From the NCBI GenBank assembly GCA_030681645.1, contig JAUXRX010000023.1:57471-121470 (forward strand): DNA of 64,000 nucleotides, written 5' to 3'. Of this stretch, positions 8,940 to 19,199 are shown in pieces. The position numbers and the translations under genes are program-made. Every line of letters begins with the position of its first letter. The stretch's first letter is position 1. Under the pieces are notes generated by a model. That model worked only from the letters and a program-made list of their open reading frames with translations. It made no database searches and was not told where the DNA came from. This DNA comes from Archangium sp. Lineage in GTDB: Bacteria; Myxococcota; Myxococcia; Myxococcales; Myxococcaceae.

Positions 8940-10607
8940 TCAGGGATTGACGGGGAAGTCCCAGACGAGCGGGGCGATCACGTCCATCATCGAGGCGCGC
9001 ACCACGGTGGTGCCTCCGTCGGCGAACACGTACACGCCGCGCGAGCCGGGCTGATCCGACAGGGTGGCGATCGCGGCGTCGTCGAGCCACCAGTTGCACA
9101 GCTCGGTGACGTCGAGCTGCGCGCCGTCGGTGTACGTGGCCACCGCGCGGAAGCGGCGTGGGCCCTGGAACGGCGCGCCCAGCGAGCTGGAGATGTGCGT
9201 CGGCCCGGGGCGGATCTCGAGGGTCGCGAGCAGCGCGTCGCTCACCTCGAGGGGGATCTGCAGGCGCAGTGGGCCCACCTCGAGGTCGAGCAACGTCGCG
9301 CCGGGGTGAGCCTCGGCGGTGATCTTGAGGCGGTCGCCCGCGAGCGCCGAGGTGAGCTGCGGCCCGTGGGTCACCACCGCCACTGGGGAGAGGTTGAGCT
9401 GCGCGCCGTCGGTGAAGGTGCCGAGCAGCACGAAGGTCGCGGCCTGGCCCACGAGCAGGCGGCCGCCGCCCAGGCTGGCGCTGAGCTCCACCAGCACCGG
9501 CGGCGTCACCTGCACGTCGTAGGTCGCCACCAGGCCGGCGTACCGGGCGCTGATGGTGGTGAGCCCCATCGCGTGGGTGATCACCGCGCCCCCGGACGTC
9601 ACCTCGGCCACCCCGGGCTGCGAGGAGGACCAGCTCGCCGCCGACGAGACGTCGACGCGGGCGCCGTCGTCGAGCTGGGCGAAGACGGCCAGCGCCTCGG
9701 AGCGCCCCTGGGCCAGCTGCAGGTCGGGCACGTCGAAGCCCAGCTCCGCCACCAGGCGGGGGTGGACCATGACGTCGATCCAGATCGACGCCTGGTCCCA
9801 CGTGGCGGTGACGCGCGCCCGGCCGGTGGCCCGCGCGAAGAAGACCCCGCGCAGCGCGCCGTTGGTCGAGAGATCGACCACGTTCGAGTCCGACGAATGC
9901 CACGCCGCTTCCGTCGAGACGTCGCGGGTCGAGCCGTCAGAGAGCACCGCCTGGAGCACGAGGCGCTGCGTGTCTCCGGGGCGGATGGTGACCGCCGGGG
10001 CGGCCATGGCGATCCTCACGAAGCGCGGCGCCGAGACCTCGACGTTCACCGAGTGCTGCTGGGAGAAGTAGACAGCGCGCACGAGCGCCGGGCCTTCCGC
10101 GCTGCCGACCACCACCCCGGCCTCGGTGAAGCTGAGCGGGCCCTGCGCGAGCCAGGTGGCGCGCTCGGTCACGTCGAGCGAGCTGCCGTCGGAGAACCGC
10201 GCGCGCGCGGTGAAGCGGCGGGTGTCACCGCGGGCCAGCGTGCCGCTGCTGGTGCTCGAGACGGTGAGCGATTCCAGCTCGGCGCCGGTGGCGTTGATCT
10301 CGATGGGCACGGTGCGGCCCTCGAACGTCCCCTGGAAGCGCGCCAGCCCCACGCCACGCAGCTGCACGATGCCGGTCGCGCCGATGCTGCCGATGGTGGG
10401 ATCGGCGCTCGTCCAGTCCGTGTCCGCCGTGACGTTGACCCGCGAGCCGTCGCTGTAGAGCGCGGTGGCCTCGAGCTGCAGCGCGCTGTGCGTGGGGAAC
10501 TCGACGCCGGGCACCGCTACGGTGAAGTGCTCGAGCGTGACGATACGGGTGGGGGTGGCCTGGTTGCAGGCGGCGAAGGCGAGCAGGAGCAGCGCTGATT
10601 TCTTCAT
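8940..10607 (-). CDS. Lipoprotein with repeated bacterial Ig-like (BIG_2) domains
   Basis: A 555-residue lipoprotein (lipobox AFAAC at about residue 14). The mature chain consists of roughly five BIG_2-type repeats marked by recurring segments such as LYSDGSRVNVT, RFSDGSSLDVT, VLSDGSTRDVS, QLDDGARVDVS and FTDGAQLNLS, each followed by a W-S-S segment and a GVV/ARV beta-strand. Such domains form extended stalks on the cell surface. No enzymatic module is visible. Its 5' end faces the alpha-2-macroglobulin gene across a 138-bp divergent intergenic region, which must hold promoters for both. Confidence 0.85.
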   Translation of the reverse strand: MKKSALLLLAFAACNQATPTRIVTLEHFTVAVPGVEFPTHSALQLEATALYSDGSRVNVTADTDWTSADPTIGSIGATGIVQLRGVGLARFQGTFEGRTVPIEINATGAELESLTVSSTSSGTLARGDTRRFTARARFSDGSSLDVTERATWLAQGPLSFTEAGVVVGSAEGPALVRAVYFSQQHSVNVEVSAPRFVRIAMAAPAVTIRPGDTQRLVLQAVLSDGSTRDVSTEAAWHSSDSNVVDLSTNGALRGVFFARATGRARVTATWDQASIWIDVMVHPRLVAELGFDVPDLQLAQGRSEALAVFAQLDDGARVDVSSAASWSSSQPGVAEVTSGGAVITHAMGLTTISARYAGLVATYDVQVTPPVLVELSASLGGGRLLVGQAATFVLLGTFTDGAQLNLSPVAVVTHGPQLTSALAGDRLKITAEAHPGATLLDLEVGPLRLQIPLEVSDALLATLEIRPGPTHISSSLGAPFQGPRRFRAVATYTDGAQLDVTELCNWWLDDAAIATLSDQPGSRGVYVFADGGTTVVRASMMDVIAPLVWDFPVNP

Positions 10608-10745
10608 GGGCGGCGTGGAGCAACGCGCGTGCCCGGCACGGTCTGCCGGGTGCCAACCGGGTCACCGGCGGCGCGTGTGTCATCGGGGACCGCGCAGGTG
10701 ACTTCAGCTACAAGGCGGCCATCTCGTTTTCCCGAGGGGGATGCC

Positions 10746-13700
10746 GTGAGCTTCCACCGCCTGCTGCCGTTGAGCCTCGCCGTTGTCGTGGGTTGCACCT
10801 GTGGGGACAAGGGCAAGACGCCCACCGACCCGATGAACCCCCAGGGTCAGGACGGCACCCGCCAGCTCCAACCACTTCCGACGGCGCCGTCGCTCAACGT
10901 CCCACAGGAGGCGCTCGCCGGGGCCGGTCAGAACCTCACGGTGGTGGCGGCGCGACCCCAGGGTGAGCAGCAGGGCGAGGTGCGCCCGACCGTCACCTTC
11001 TCCCGCCCCGTGCAGGGCCTGCAGGAAGTGGAAGACACGCGTGCGAAGGACGCCGCGAAGCCCTTCGCGAAGATCGAGCCCGCGCTCGACGGCGAGTGGC
11101 GCTGGCTGGGCAGCGCGTCGGCGGAGTTCGTGCCGAAGGGCCTGGTGCCGTACTCGACCACCTTCACGGTCACCGTCCTCAAGGGGCTCGCCGCGCTCGA
11201 CGGCGCGAAGCTGACCGAGGACTACACGTACACCTTCACCACCCCGCGGCTCGAGCTGCAGGACGTCTCGCCCGCGCGCGGCGATCGCTGGCTCAAGCCC
11301 GACAGCACCATCACGCTGCTCTTCAACCAGCCGGTGGCCGCCGCCGACCTCGAGAAGGCCCTCAAGTTCACCACCGGCTCGGGCGCCTCCATCGCGCTCA
11401 AGGTGGAGAAGGAGGTCTCGATCGAAGACGAACGCCGCGCGAAGCTCGAGGAGGCGCGAAAGAACGGCCGCTCGTACGACTCGATGGGCGACGAGGGGCG
11501 CGGCTACCGCAACCGGCAGACCCGCTACATCCTCAAGCCGCAGACGAGCCTGCCGCTCGATCAGTCGCTGTCGCTGCAGTTCGATCCGTCGCTGCACGGC
11601 AAGGAAGGCGCGCTCACCATGACCGTGCCGGTCGACGTGAGCTGGCGCACCTACGGACCGCTCAAGCTCGAGAGCGCGCGGTTCTGTGAAGGTGACTGGC
11701 GCTGCCCGTACGGCCCGCTGGTGATCAACACGACCAACGAGGTCGACCTCGACACCCTCAAGACGCGAATCAAGGTGACGCCCGCGGTGGAGTTGCTGTG
11801 GGACTCCGCCTCGACCAGCACGCCGCACTCGGAATGGGAGATCAACAACAAGCGCCCCACCATCACCATCCCCGGCAAGTTCAAGGCGGGCACGCAGTAC
11901 AAGATCGAGATCGCCGCGGGCGCGGGCGACATCTTCAAGCAGTCCGCCGCGCAGGGGCTGACGGCCACGCTGCAGACGAACGATCTCTCGTCGTCGCTCA
12001 TCACCGGCGGCTCGCTGGGCGTGGTGGAGAAGACCGACGGCGCGCCGATCGTCCCCGTCGAGGTGAGCAACCTGAAGACGCTCAACGTGAGCATGTGGAA
12101 GCTCACCGTGCCCGAGCTGGCGAAGCTGCTGGGCAGCAGCAACGAAGACGACGTCTCTTCCGTCGGCCGCGCCGCGGACTTCAGCGGCGACGAGAAGCTC
12201 ACCTATGGGCGCAACCTCGCGCGGGTGCACCCGCTCAAGCTCGAGAAGATCTTCGGTGCGGGCGTGAAGTCGGGGCTGGCGCTGATCAGCGTGAACTCGC
12301 CCGACCTCGAGTACAAGCCGAAGAACGGCTTCCAGCAGGTGGTGCAGGTCACCGACCTCGCCGCGCACATCAAGATTGGGCCCAAGTCGTCGCTGGTGTG
12401 GGTGACGCGGCTGTCCGACGGCAAGCCGGTCGCCGACGCCGACGTGCAGATCTTCGACTCGGCGGGCACGCAGGTGTGGGCGGGCAAGTCGAACGCCGAG
12501 GGCTTCGCTGACGCGCCTGGCGCGGTGTCGATGAAGCTGAAGAACCCGAAGTACCAGTGGGAGGTGCCGTTCTCCCTCGTGGTGGCGCAGAAGGACGGCG
12601 ACATCTCGGCCACGGCGAGCACGTGGGACAGCGGCGTCGAGCCCTACGAGTTCAGCCTCAGCCAGGGCTGGGAAGGCGAGCGGCCCGACTCGGCCAGCTT
12701 CGTGTTCACCGATCGCGGCATCTACAAGCCGGGCGACGAGGTCTTCGTGAAGGGCGTGGTGCGGTACCGGGTGCTGGGCGAGCTGCGCGCTCCGGCCGAA
12801 GGCAGCGCGCTCACCGTGACGCTCACCGACTCCAAGGGCGAGAAGGTGAAGACCGAGACGGTGAAGGTGACGAAGTACGGAACCTTCAGCCTGAAGGCGA
12901 CGGTCGGCAAGGAAGCGCCCACCGGGTATTACTCGGTCAGCGCGAGCGGGAAGATCGCCGGCGGCGACGTCGAAACGTCGGGCTCGTTCCGCGTCGAGGA
13001 ATACCGCGCGCCGCAGTTCCGCGTGGACGTCGAGGCGAAGAAGAAGTCGCTGATCGCCGGTGAGCCGCTCGAGGCCACCGTGTTCGCCCGCTACCTGTTC
13101 GGCGGCGCGATGAACGACGTGCAGGTGAAGTGGAGCTCGCAGCGCAGCAGCACCACCTTCTCCTCGGAGAACGGCGTGGGCTTCACCTTCAGCCAGGAGA
13201 CCTGGTGGTGGGACGACAACGAGCCGCACGAGTCGAGCGGCTTCTTCGCTTCGGGTGAGGGCAAGGCCGACACCACGGGGGCGCTCGTGGTGGCCGCGGG
13301 CAAGACCGAGGCCCCCGGCGAGAAGCCGTACTCGTACACGTTCGAGGCCGAGGTCACCGACGTGAACCGCCAGTCCGTCGCGGGCCGCGCCGAGGTGATG
13401 GTGCACCCCGCGAGTTATTACGTGGGGCTCCGCTCGCCGGCGTACTTCCTCCAGGTGGGCACGGAGTACGGCCTCGAGGCGCTGGTGCTCGACACCGAGG
13501 GCAAGCGCACGAAGGGGAAGAAGCTCACCGTCACCGTCACCAGCCGCACCTGGAAGTCGGTGAAGCAGAAGGACGCGTCGGGTGGCTTCACCACCATCTC
13601 CGAGCCGGTGGAGACCGAGGTGAAGAAGTGCGAGCTCGAGAGCGCCGAGGGCATGGTGCCGTGTCCGTTCAAGCCTGAGACCTCGGGCTTCTTCATCGTG

Positions 13701-16700
13701 CGCGGCGCGGTGAAGGACGAGCAGGGCCGGCAGCACTCGTCGTCGATGGGCGTGTACGCGACCGGCAACGACTGGGTGGCGTGGCAGCGCAACGACACGG
13801 ACCGCGTGGAGTTGGTCACCGACAAGACGAGCTACGACGTGGGCGACGTCGCGAAGGTGCTGATCAAGTCGCCGTACCCCGAGGCGAAGGCGATGTTCAC
13901 GGTCGAGCGCGAGGGGGTGCTGTCGCGCCGCCTGGTGGACCTGAAGGGCTCCGTGGTCACGGTGGACGTGCCGATCACCGAGGACATGGTGCCCAACGTG
14001 TTCGCCGGGGTGTTGATCATGCGCTCGCGCGTGAAGGAGGGCGGCCTCGAGACCGGCGACGATCCCGGCCGGCCCAACGCGCGCATCGGCCTCATCAAGC
14101 TCAACGTGGAGAAGAAGACCAAGCGGCTCGCGGTGGCGGTGAAGACCGACAAGAAGGACTACCAGCCGCGCGAGACGGTGAACGTCAGCCTCGAGGTGAA
14201 GGACTCGGCGGGCAAGCCGGCGTCGGGTGAGGTGACGCTCTATGTGGTCGACGAGGCGGTGCTGCGCCTCACGAACTACACGGTGCCTGACCCGATCGCC
14301 TCGATCTACCCCGAGCGGCCGCTGTCGATGCGCCTGGGCGAGCCGCTCCTGCACCTGGTGCGCAAGCGCTCGTATGGCGAGAAGGGTGAGGAGATCGGCG
14401 GTGGTGGCGGTGACGGCTCGGGCGGCGGCTTCCGCAACCTGTTCAAGACCACGGTGCTGTTCAACCCCACGCTCGAGGTGCAGGACGGCGTGGCGACGAC
14501 CTCGTTCGCGCTGCCCGACAACCTGACGTCCTTCCGGATCATGGCGGTGGTGATCACCCAGACCGATCGGTTCGGCAGTGGTGAGACGAGCGTGCAGGTG
14601 AACAAGCCGGTGATGGCGCTGCCCGCGATGCCGCGCTTCGCGCGCGTGGGTGATGCGTTCGAGGCGGGCGTGGTGGTGCATGCGCACGGCAGCAGCGGCG
14701 GCGAGGTGACGGTGACCGCCACGGTCGAAGGGGGCGGGGCGCAGCTCACCGGGCCGGCGGAGCAGAAGGTGATGATCAAGGAAGGCAGCCCGCGCGAGGT
14801 GCGCTTCGGCTTCAAGGCGATGCGGCCGGGCGTCACCGCGTTCCGCTTCAAGGCGGTGGGCGGCGGGGCGAGTGACGGCGTGGAAGAGAAGCTGCCGATC
14901 GAGCTGGCGGTGGAGATGGACGCGGTGGCCACCTACGGCGACACGACCGACCAGCGCGTGGAAGGCATCACGCCTCCGAAGGACGTGTACGACGACATGG
15001 GCGGGATGACGGTGTCGATGTCGTCGACCTCGCTGGGCGGGTTCGATCGCGGCTTCCAGCAGTTGATCGAGTACCCCTACGGGTGCCTCGAGCAGCAGTC
15101 GTCGCGGCTGGTGCCGTTCATCGCGCTGCGTGAGATCGCCGGCCAGTTCGGCGTGCCGTGGCCGGGGCCGGACAAGAAGAAGGCGGCGGCGAACGACGAG
15201 TTCAACGCGCTGATCAACACGTACCTGTTCGGGACGCTCGACGTGTCCGAGAAGAAGGACCCCGACGAGGTGATCAACTCGACGGTGAAGAGCATCCTCG
15301 CGCTGCAGGACGGCGACGGGAGCTTCCGGTACTGGCCGTCGTCGATGTGTTCCGACGCGTGGAGCAGCACGTACGCGACCATGGCGCTCTTCCGGGCGAA
15401 GGAGGTCGGCTTCACGGTGCCGGCCGATCGCATCGCGCGCGCCGAGAAATACCTGGGCAACGTGGTGGGCGGGAACTGCGGCAATTGCTGGGGCGACATG
15501 TACTGCGGCGACGAGACGCGGGTGTTCGCGAGCTACGTGCTGGCGCGAATGAAGAAGCCGAAGCCCTCGAGCTACGGCGAGTTCTACGCGCGGCGCGACA
15601 AGCTCTCGATCTTCTCCCGCGCGCTGCTGGCGAACGCGATGTTCGTGGGTGGGGGCGATCGCAAGCAGGCCAACGCCCTGATGCAGGAGATCCTCAACAA
15701 CGCGAAGGAGTCGCCGAAGGGGCTGTCGATCGCCGAGGTGCAGAGCGCGACGTACGCGACGCTGTTCAACTCCGACACGCGCACCACGGGGGTGGTGCTG
15801 CAGGCGCTCACCGACATCACGCCGGATCATCCGTTCGTGGGGAAGATGGCGAAGTACCTCACGGGCGTGCGCCAGGGTGACGGCCAGTGGCGCACCACGC
15901 AGGAAGCGGCGTGGTCGTTGATCGGCCTCACGCAGGTGCTGCGCACCAAGGAAAAGGACACGCCCGACTTCAAGGCGTCGCTCACCATGGGCACGGCCGA
16001 GTTGATGGGGATCGCGTTCAAGGGCCGCTCGATGAAGACCGAGGTGAAGGCGGTGCCGATGAAGGAGCTGCTCGCGAAGTCGGGAGGGGCCGACCAGAAG
16101 CTCACCTTCAAGAAGGAAGGCGCGGGCGTTCTCTATTATTCGGCGCTGCTCAAGTACGCGCAGAAGGAGATGCCCACGAAGTCGCTCGACAGCGGGCTGT
16201 TCGTGCAGCGTTGGTTCGAGCCGTACGCCGGTGGTGGGCAGTCGACCAGGTTCTTCGCGGGCGACCTGGTGCGCATCCGCGTGCGGGTGGCGTCGAACCA
16301 GGAGCGGCACTGGGCTGCGTTCGAGGTGCCGTTGCCGGCAGGGCTCGAGCCGGTGGACACGTCGCTGGCCACCACCGCGAAGCTGGGGCGCTCGCCCGAC
16401 GAGGAGCAGCGCGACGTCGGCTACGAGAACGAGGGTGGGGAAGACGGGTACGAGGGCGAAGCGGAGGAAGAGAACCTGAACCCGTGGGCGTACCGGTTCT
16501 GGAGCCCGTTCAATCACGTGGAGATGCGCGACAGCCGCGTCGTCATCTTCGCGGATCACCTGCCGCCGGGAGTGCACGTGACGAGCTTCGTGGCGCGAGC
16601 CACCACGCCGGGAGTCTTCGTGATGAAGCCGGCGCGAGGCGAGCTCATGTACGAGCCCGAGGTCTGGGGCCGCAGTGAGGGAGGCACGTTCACCGTCGAG

Positions 16701-16727
16701 CTCCCCACACCGGTGACGCAGAAATGA
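10746..16727 (+). CDS. Bacterial alpha-2-macroglobulin lipoprotein with thioester motif
   Basis: A 1993-residue lipoprotein beginning at GTG 10746, preceded by GAGGGGG; the first residues give a signal peptide with a Cys at VVVGC. It is a bacterial alpha-2-macroglobulin: N-terminal MG domains, a bait-region-like stretch with Gly-rich GGGGGDGSGGG near residue 1220, and a terpenoid-toroid thioester domain containing YGCLEQ (Cys1447 and Gln1450 would form the thioester). The role inferred for this family is trapping of foreign proteases in the periplasm to protect the envelope. The following pbpC gene overlaps it by 4 bp (ATGA), the classic pairing of an alpha-2-macroglobulin with the repair transglycosylase PBP1C. 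Confidence 0.95.
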   Translation: MSFHRLLPLSLAVVVGCTCGDKGKTPTDPMNPQGQDGTRQLQPLPTAPSLNVPQEALAGAGQNLTVVAARPQGEQQGEVRPTVTFSRPVQGLQEVEDTRAKDAAKPFAKIEPALDGEWRWLGSASAEFVPKGLVPYSTTFTVTVLKGLAALDGAKLTEDYTYTFTTPRLELQDVSPARGDRWLKPDSTITLLFNQPVAAADLEKALKFTTGSGASIALKVEKEVSIEDERRAKLEEARKNGRSYDSMGDEGRGYRNRQTRYILKPQTSLPLDQSLSLQFDPSLHGKEGALTMTVPVDVSWRTYGPLKLESARFCEGDWRCPYGPLVINTTNEVDLDTLKTRIKVTPAVELLWDSASTSTPHSEWEINNKRPTITIPGKFKAGTQYKIEIAAGAGDIFKQSAAQGLTATLQTNDLSSSLITGGSLGVVEKTDGAPIVPVEVSNLKTLNVSMWKLTVPELAKLLGSSNEDDVSSVGRAADFSGDEKLTYGRNLARVHPLKLEKIFGAGVKSGLALISVNSPDLEYKPKNGFQQVVQVTDLAAHIKIGPKSSLVWVTRLSDGKPVADADVQIFDSAGTQVWAGKSNAEGFADAPGAVSMKLKNPKYQWEVPFSLVVAQKDGDISATASTWDSGVEPYEFSLSQGWEGERPDSASFVFTDRGIYKPGDEVFVKGVVRYRVLGELRAPAEGSALTVTLTDSKGEKVKTETVKVTKYGTFSLKATVGKEAPTGYYSVSASGKIAGGDVETSGSFRVEEYRAPQFRVDVEAKKKSLIAGEPLEATVFARYLFGGAMNDVQVKWSSQRSSTTFSSENGVGFTFSQETWWWDDNEPHESSGFFASGEGKADTTGALVVAAGKTEAPGEKPYSYTFEAEVTDVNRQSVAGRAEVMVHPASYYVGLRSPAYFLQVGTEYGLEALVLDTEGKRTKGKKLTVTVTSRTWKSVKQKDASGGFTTISEPVETEVKKCELESAEGMVPCPFKPETSGFFIVRGAVKDEQGRQHSSSMGVYATGNDWVAWQRNDTDRVELVTDKTSYDVGDVAKVLIKSPYPEAKAMFTVEREGVLSRRLVDLKGSVVTVDVPITEDMVPNVFAGVLIMRSRVKEGGLETGDDPGRPNARIGLIKLNVEKKTKRLAVAVKTDKKDYQPRETVNVSLEVKDSAGKPASGEVTLYVVDEAVLRLTNYTVPDPIASIYPERPLSMRLGEPLLHLVRKRSYGEKGEEIGGGGGDGSGGGFRNLFKTTVLFNPTLEVQDGVATTSFALPDNLTSFRIMAVVITQTDRFGSGETSVQVNKPVMALPAMPRFARVGDAFEAGVVVHAHGSSGGEVTVTATVEGGGAQLTGPAEQKVMIKEGSPREVRFGFKAMRPGVTAFRFKAVGGGASDGVEEKLPIELAVEMDAVATYGDTTDQRVEGITPPKDVYDDMGGMTVSMSSTSLGGFDRGFQQLIEYPYGCLEQQSSRLVPFIALREIAGQFGVPWPGPDKKKAAANDEFNALINTYLFGTLDVSEKKDPDEVINSTVKSILALQDGDGSFRYWPSSMCSDAWSSTYATMALFRAKEVGFTVPADRIARAEKYLGNVVGGNCGNCWGDMYCGDETRVFASYVLARMKKPKPSSYGEFYARRDKLSIFSRALLANAMFVGGGDRKQANALMQEILNNAKESPKGLSIAEVQSATYATLFNSDTRTTGVVLQALTDITPDHPFVGKMAKYLTGVRQGDGQWRTTQEAAWSLIGLTQVLRTKEKDTPDFKASLTMGTAELMGIAFKGRSMKTEVKAVPMKELLAKSGGADQKLTFKKEGAGVLYYSALLKYAQKEMPTKSLDSGLFVQRWFEPYAGGGQSTRFFAGDLVRIRVRVASNQERHWAAFEVPLPAGLEPVDTSLATTAKLGRSPDEEQRDVGYENEGGEDGYEGEAEEENLNPWAYRFWSPFNHVEMRDSRVVIFADHLPPGVHVTSFVARATTPGVFVMKPARGELMYEPEVWGRSEGGTFTVELPTPVTQK

Positions 16728-19129
16728 AGTCCCTGTCTCCCTCTCCCCGCAAGCGGGGAGAGGGTCGGGGTGCGGGGCGACGCAAGTACCTGGTGCTCCT
16801 GCTGTTCCCGCTGATGCCGCTGCTGGCCTTCATCGCCGCGCCACTTCCACCAGGCCTCCTCGACTACCGAGCCATCACCTCAGTCAAACTGCTGGCCCGC
16901 GACGGCTCACTCCTGAGAGAGATCCGCAGCGCGACCGACGGGCGCTCAACGCCGTTGCTGAGCGCAGACATCCCCGACGAAGTCCGCACCGCCTTCCTGG
17001 CCGCGGAAGATCACCGCTTCCACGGCCACCTCGGCGTCTCGCCCATCGCGATGGCCCGAGCCGCCAGGCAGAACCTGAAAGCCGGGCACGTGGTCGCGGG
17101 AGGCTCGACCATCACCCAGCAACTCGCCCGCACGCTGGTCCCGCGTCCCCGCACCTTCCTCGGGAAAGCCCACGAAGCGCTCTGGGCGATGCGCCTCGAA
17201 GCGCACCTGACGAAAGACGAGATCCTCACGCAGTACCTGAACCGGGTGCCCTTCGGGAACAACACCTTCGGGCTCGAAGCGGCGGCGCAGCTCTACTTCG
17301 GCAAGCGGGCGAAGCACCTCTCGCTCGGGCAGGCGGCGATGCTGGCATCGATCCCCCGGGGACCGACCGCGTACGATCCCTACCGGCGGCCCGGTCAGCT
17401 CGACGAGCGGCGCACCTGGGTGCTGAACCGGCTGCAGACCACGGGCCTCGCGTCGAAAGAGCTCGTGGCCGCGGCGAAAGCCGAGCCCCTCGATCTCACC
17501 GCCTTCGCCGCCGCCTTCCGCGCGCCGCACTTCGTGGAGTTCGTGGCCGCGCACCTGTCGGACTGGGGCCTCGCGCAGGCCGCGGTGGTCGAGACCTCGC
17601 TCGATCCGCGCCTGCAGCCTGAGGTCGAAGAGCAGATCGCCCAGGAGATCGGCCGCCTCACCGAGCGGCGCGTCTCTTCCGCGGCGAGCCTCGTCGTCGA
17701 CAACGAGACCGGAGAGATCCTCGCGTACGCGGGCTCCGCCGACTTCTTCAACGATTCCATCTTCGGGCAGAACGACGGCATCCAGATGCACCGGCAGCCG
17801 GGCTCGGCGCTCAAGCCGTTCATCTACGCCGAGGCCTTCCAGCACGGCTACACGCCGGCGACGGTCATTCCCGATCTCGACACGGCCTTCAACGCGCCGA
17901 AGGGCAGCTACTCGCCGAAGAACTACGACCGCCGCCTGCACGGCCCGGTGCGAGCGCGCGAAGCGCTGGCGAACTCGTACAACGTGCCGGCGGTGCGGGT
18001 GGCCGACGACGTGGGGCTCGGCAACGCGCTGGCGGTGCTGCGGCGCGCGGGCTTCGACTCGCTCAAGGCGGGCGCGGAGCACTACGGCCTGGGGCTCGCG
18101 CTGGGCAACGGCGAGGTCTCGCTGTGGGAAGCGGCGCGCGCCTACTCGGGGCTCTCACGCGGGGGCGTGGTGCACCCGCTGGTACCGGTGCTGCGCGCGT
18201 GGGACGCGGAGGGCCGTGAGCTGCCGGTGCGGCGCGACCTCAAGCCGCGTCGCTTCGCCGATTCGCGGGCGGTTTCGTTGGTGACGCACATCTTGAGCGA
18301 CAACGCGGCGCGCTCGCGGGCGTTCGGGCTCGACAACGCGCTGCGGCTGCCGTTCCCCGCCGCGGCGAAGACGGGCACCTCGAAGGGCTACTCCGACAAC
18401 TGGACGGTAGGCTTCACGAAGGAGCGCACCGTCGCGGTGTGGGCGGGCAACTTCGACGGCACTCCGATGATCCAGGTGTCGGGCATCACGGGCGCGGGGC
18501 CGATCTTCAAGCGGGTGATGACGAAGGCGATGAAGGACCTCGTGCCACGGCCGCTGGTGGATCGCCGCGGGCTCGACGCGGTGGGCATCTGCCCGCTGTC
18601 GGGCAACGTCGCGGGGCCGAGTTGTCCCGCGGCGATGGAAGAGCTCTTCATTCCCGGCACCGCACCCACGCACTCCTGCGAGATGCACGGTGAGCTCTCG
18701 GCCACCTTGTCGCCTGAGCTGAAGCAGCGCTGCCTGCAGCTCGCGGCCTCGCAGGGCCGGCTGGTGGATCTCGGGCTCGACTTCTACGACTGGGCGAAGA
18801 ACGAGGGCCTGGCGCGTGAGCCGTGGCTGAACGCCGCGTGCATGGGGGGCGCCGAGCGCGAGGGTGATGCGCGCGTGCTCAACCCGCAGCACGGGGGTGA
18901 GTTCCTGCTGCTGTCCGATCTCCCGCTCGCGGACCAGGCGATCCCCGTGCGCGTCCGCGCGTCGTCGTCCTCGGGGCCCCTCGCAGTCTGGGTCGACGGC
19001 GAGCGCGCGATGGAGCTGCAGCCACCGTTCACCGGGCACCTCCCCGCGACGCAGGGCGCGCACGTGATGGAGGTGCGAGATCGCACCGGGGCGCTGCTCG
19101 ACACGGTGAAGTTCGTGGTGCGACGGTAG
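16724..19129 (+). CDS. pbpC: Penicillin-binding protein 1C
   Basis: An 801-residue bifunctional class A PBP. Order: a short cytoplasmic lead, one membrane segment (about 22-40), a GT51 transglycosylase with catalytic Glu95 in AAEDHRFHGH and the GGSTITQQLAR motif, a transpeptidase with SALK (Ser361, Lys364), SYN (418-420) and KTGTS (549-553), and a C-terminal BiPBP_C domain. It polymerises and probably repairs peptidoglycan. Its start overlaps the alpha-2-macroglobulin stop. Residues 4-20 (LSPSPRKRGEGRGAGRR) are encoded by a copy of the palindromic repeat family found elsewhere in this window; no Met exists between that repeat and the membrane segment, so the repeat is truly part of the gene. 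Confidence 0.95.
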   Translation: MKSLSPSPRKRGEGRGAGRRKYLVLLLFPLMPLLAFIAAPLPPGLLDYRAITSVKLLARDGSLLREIRSATDGRSTPLLSADIPDEVRTAFLAAEDHRFHGHLGVSPIAMARAARQNLKAGHVVAGGSTITQQLARTLVPRPRTFLGKAHEALWAMRLEAHLTKDEILTQYLNRVPFGNNTFGLEAAAQLYFGKRAKHLSLGQAAMLASIPRGPTAYDPYRRPGQLDERRTWVLNRLQTTGLASKELVAAAKAEPLDLTAFAAAFRAPHFVEFVAAHLSDWGLAQAAVVETSLDPRLQPEVEEQIAQEIGRLTERRVSSAASLVVDNETGEILAYAGSADFFNDSIFGQNDGIQMHRQPGSALKPFIYAEAFQHGYTPATVIPDLDTAFNAPKGSYSPKNYDRRLHGPVRAREALANSYNVPAVRVADDVGLGNALAVLRRAGFDSLKAGAEHYGLGLALGNGEVSLWEAARAYSGLSRGGVVHPLVPVLRAWDAEGRELPVRRDLKPRRFADSRAVSLVTHILSDNAARSRAFGLDNALRLPFPAAAKTGTSKGYSDNWTVGFTKERTVAVWAGNFDGTPMIQVSGITGAGPIFKRVMTKAMKDLVPRPLVDRRGLDAVGICPLSGNVAGPSCPAAMEELFIPGTAPTHSCEMHGELSATLSPELKQRCLQLAASQGRLVDLGLDFYDWAKNEGLAREPWLNAACMGGAEREGDARVLNPQHGGEFLLLSDLPLADQAIPVRVRASSSSGPLAVWVDGERAMELQPPFTGHLPATQGAHVMEVRDRTGALLDTVKFVVRR
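16734..16782. repeat. GC-rich palindromic repeat, family A, inside pbpC 5' end
   Basis: CCCTCTCCCCGC (16739-16750) pairs perfectly with GCGGGGAGAGGG (16753-16764), followed by the family tail GTCGGGGTGCGGGGCGAC. Translated in frame as part of the PBP1C N-terminus. Confidence 0.85.
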
Positions 19130-19130
19130 C

Positions 19131-19172
19131 TGTCTCCCTCTCCCCGAGGGGGAGAGGGTCGGGGAGAGGGCA
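19131..19172. repeat. GC-rich palindromic repeat, family A
   Basis: CCCTCTCCCC (19136-19145) pairs with GGGGAGAGGG (19149-19158), with the tail GTCGGGGAGAGGGC. It lies between pbpC and the monooxygenase gene and could act as a terminator-like hairpin. Confidence 0.85.
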
Positions 19173-19199
19173 AACACCTCAGCATTGGGAGGTCGATTG

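Noticed and set aside
10704..16577. A 1957-codon open frame antisense to the alpha-2-macroglobulin gene
   Set aside because: Arg/His/Ala-rich composition without domains; an effect of high third-position GC on the opposite strand.
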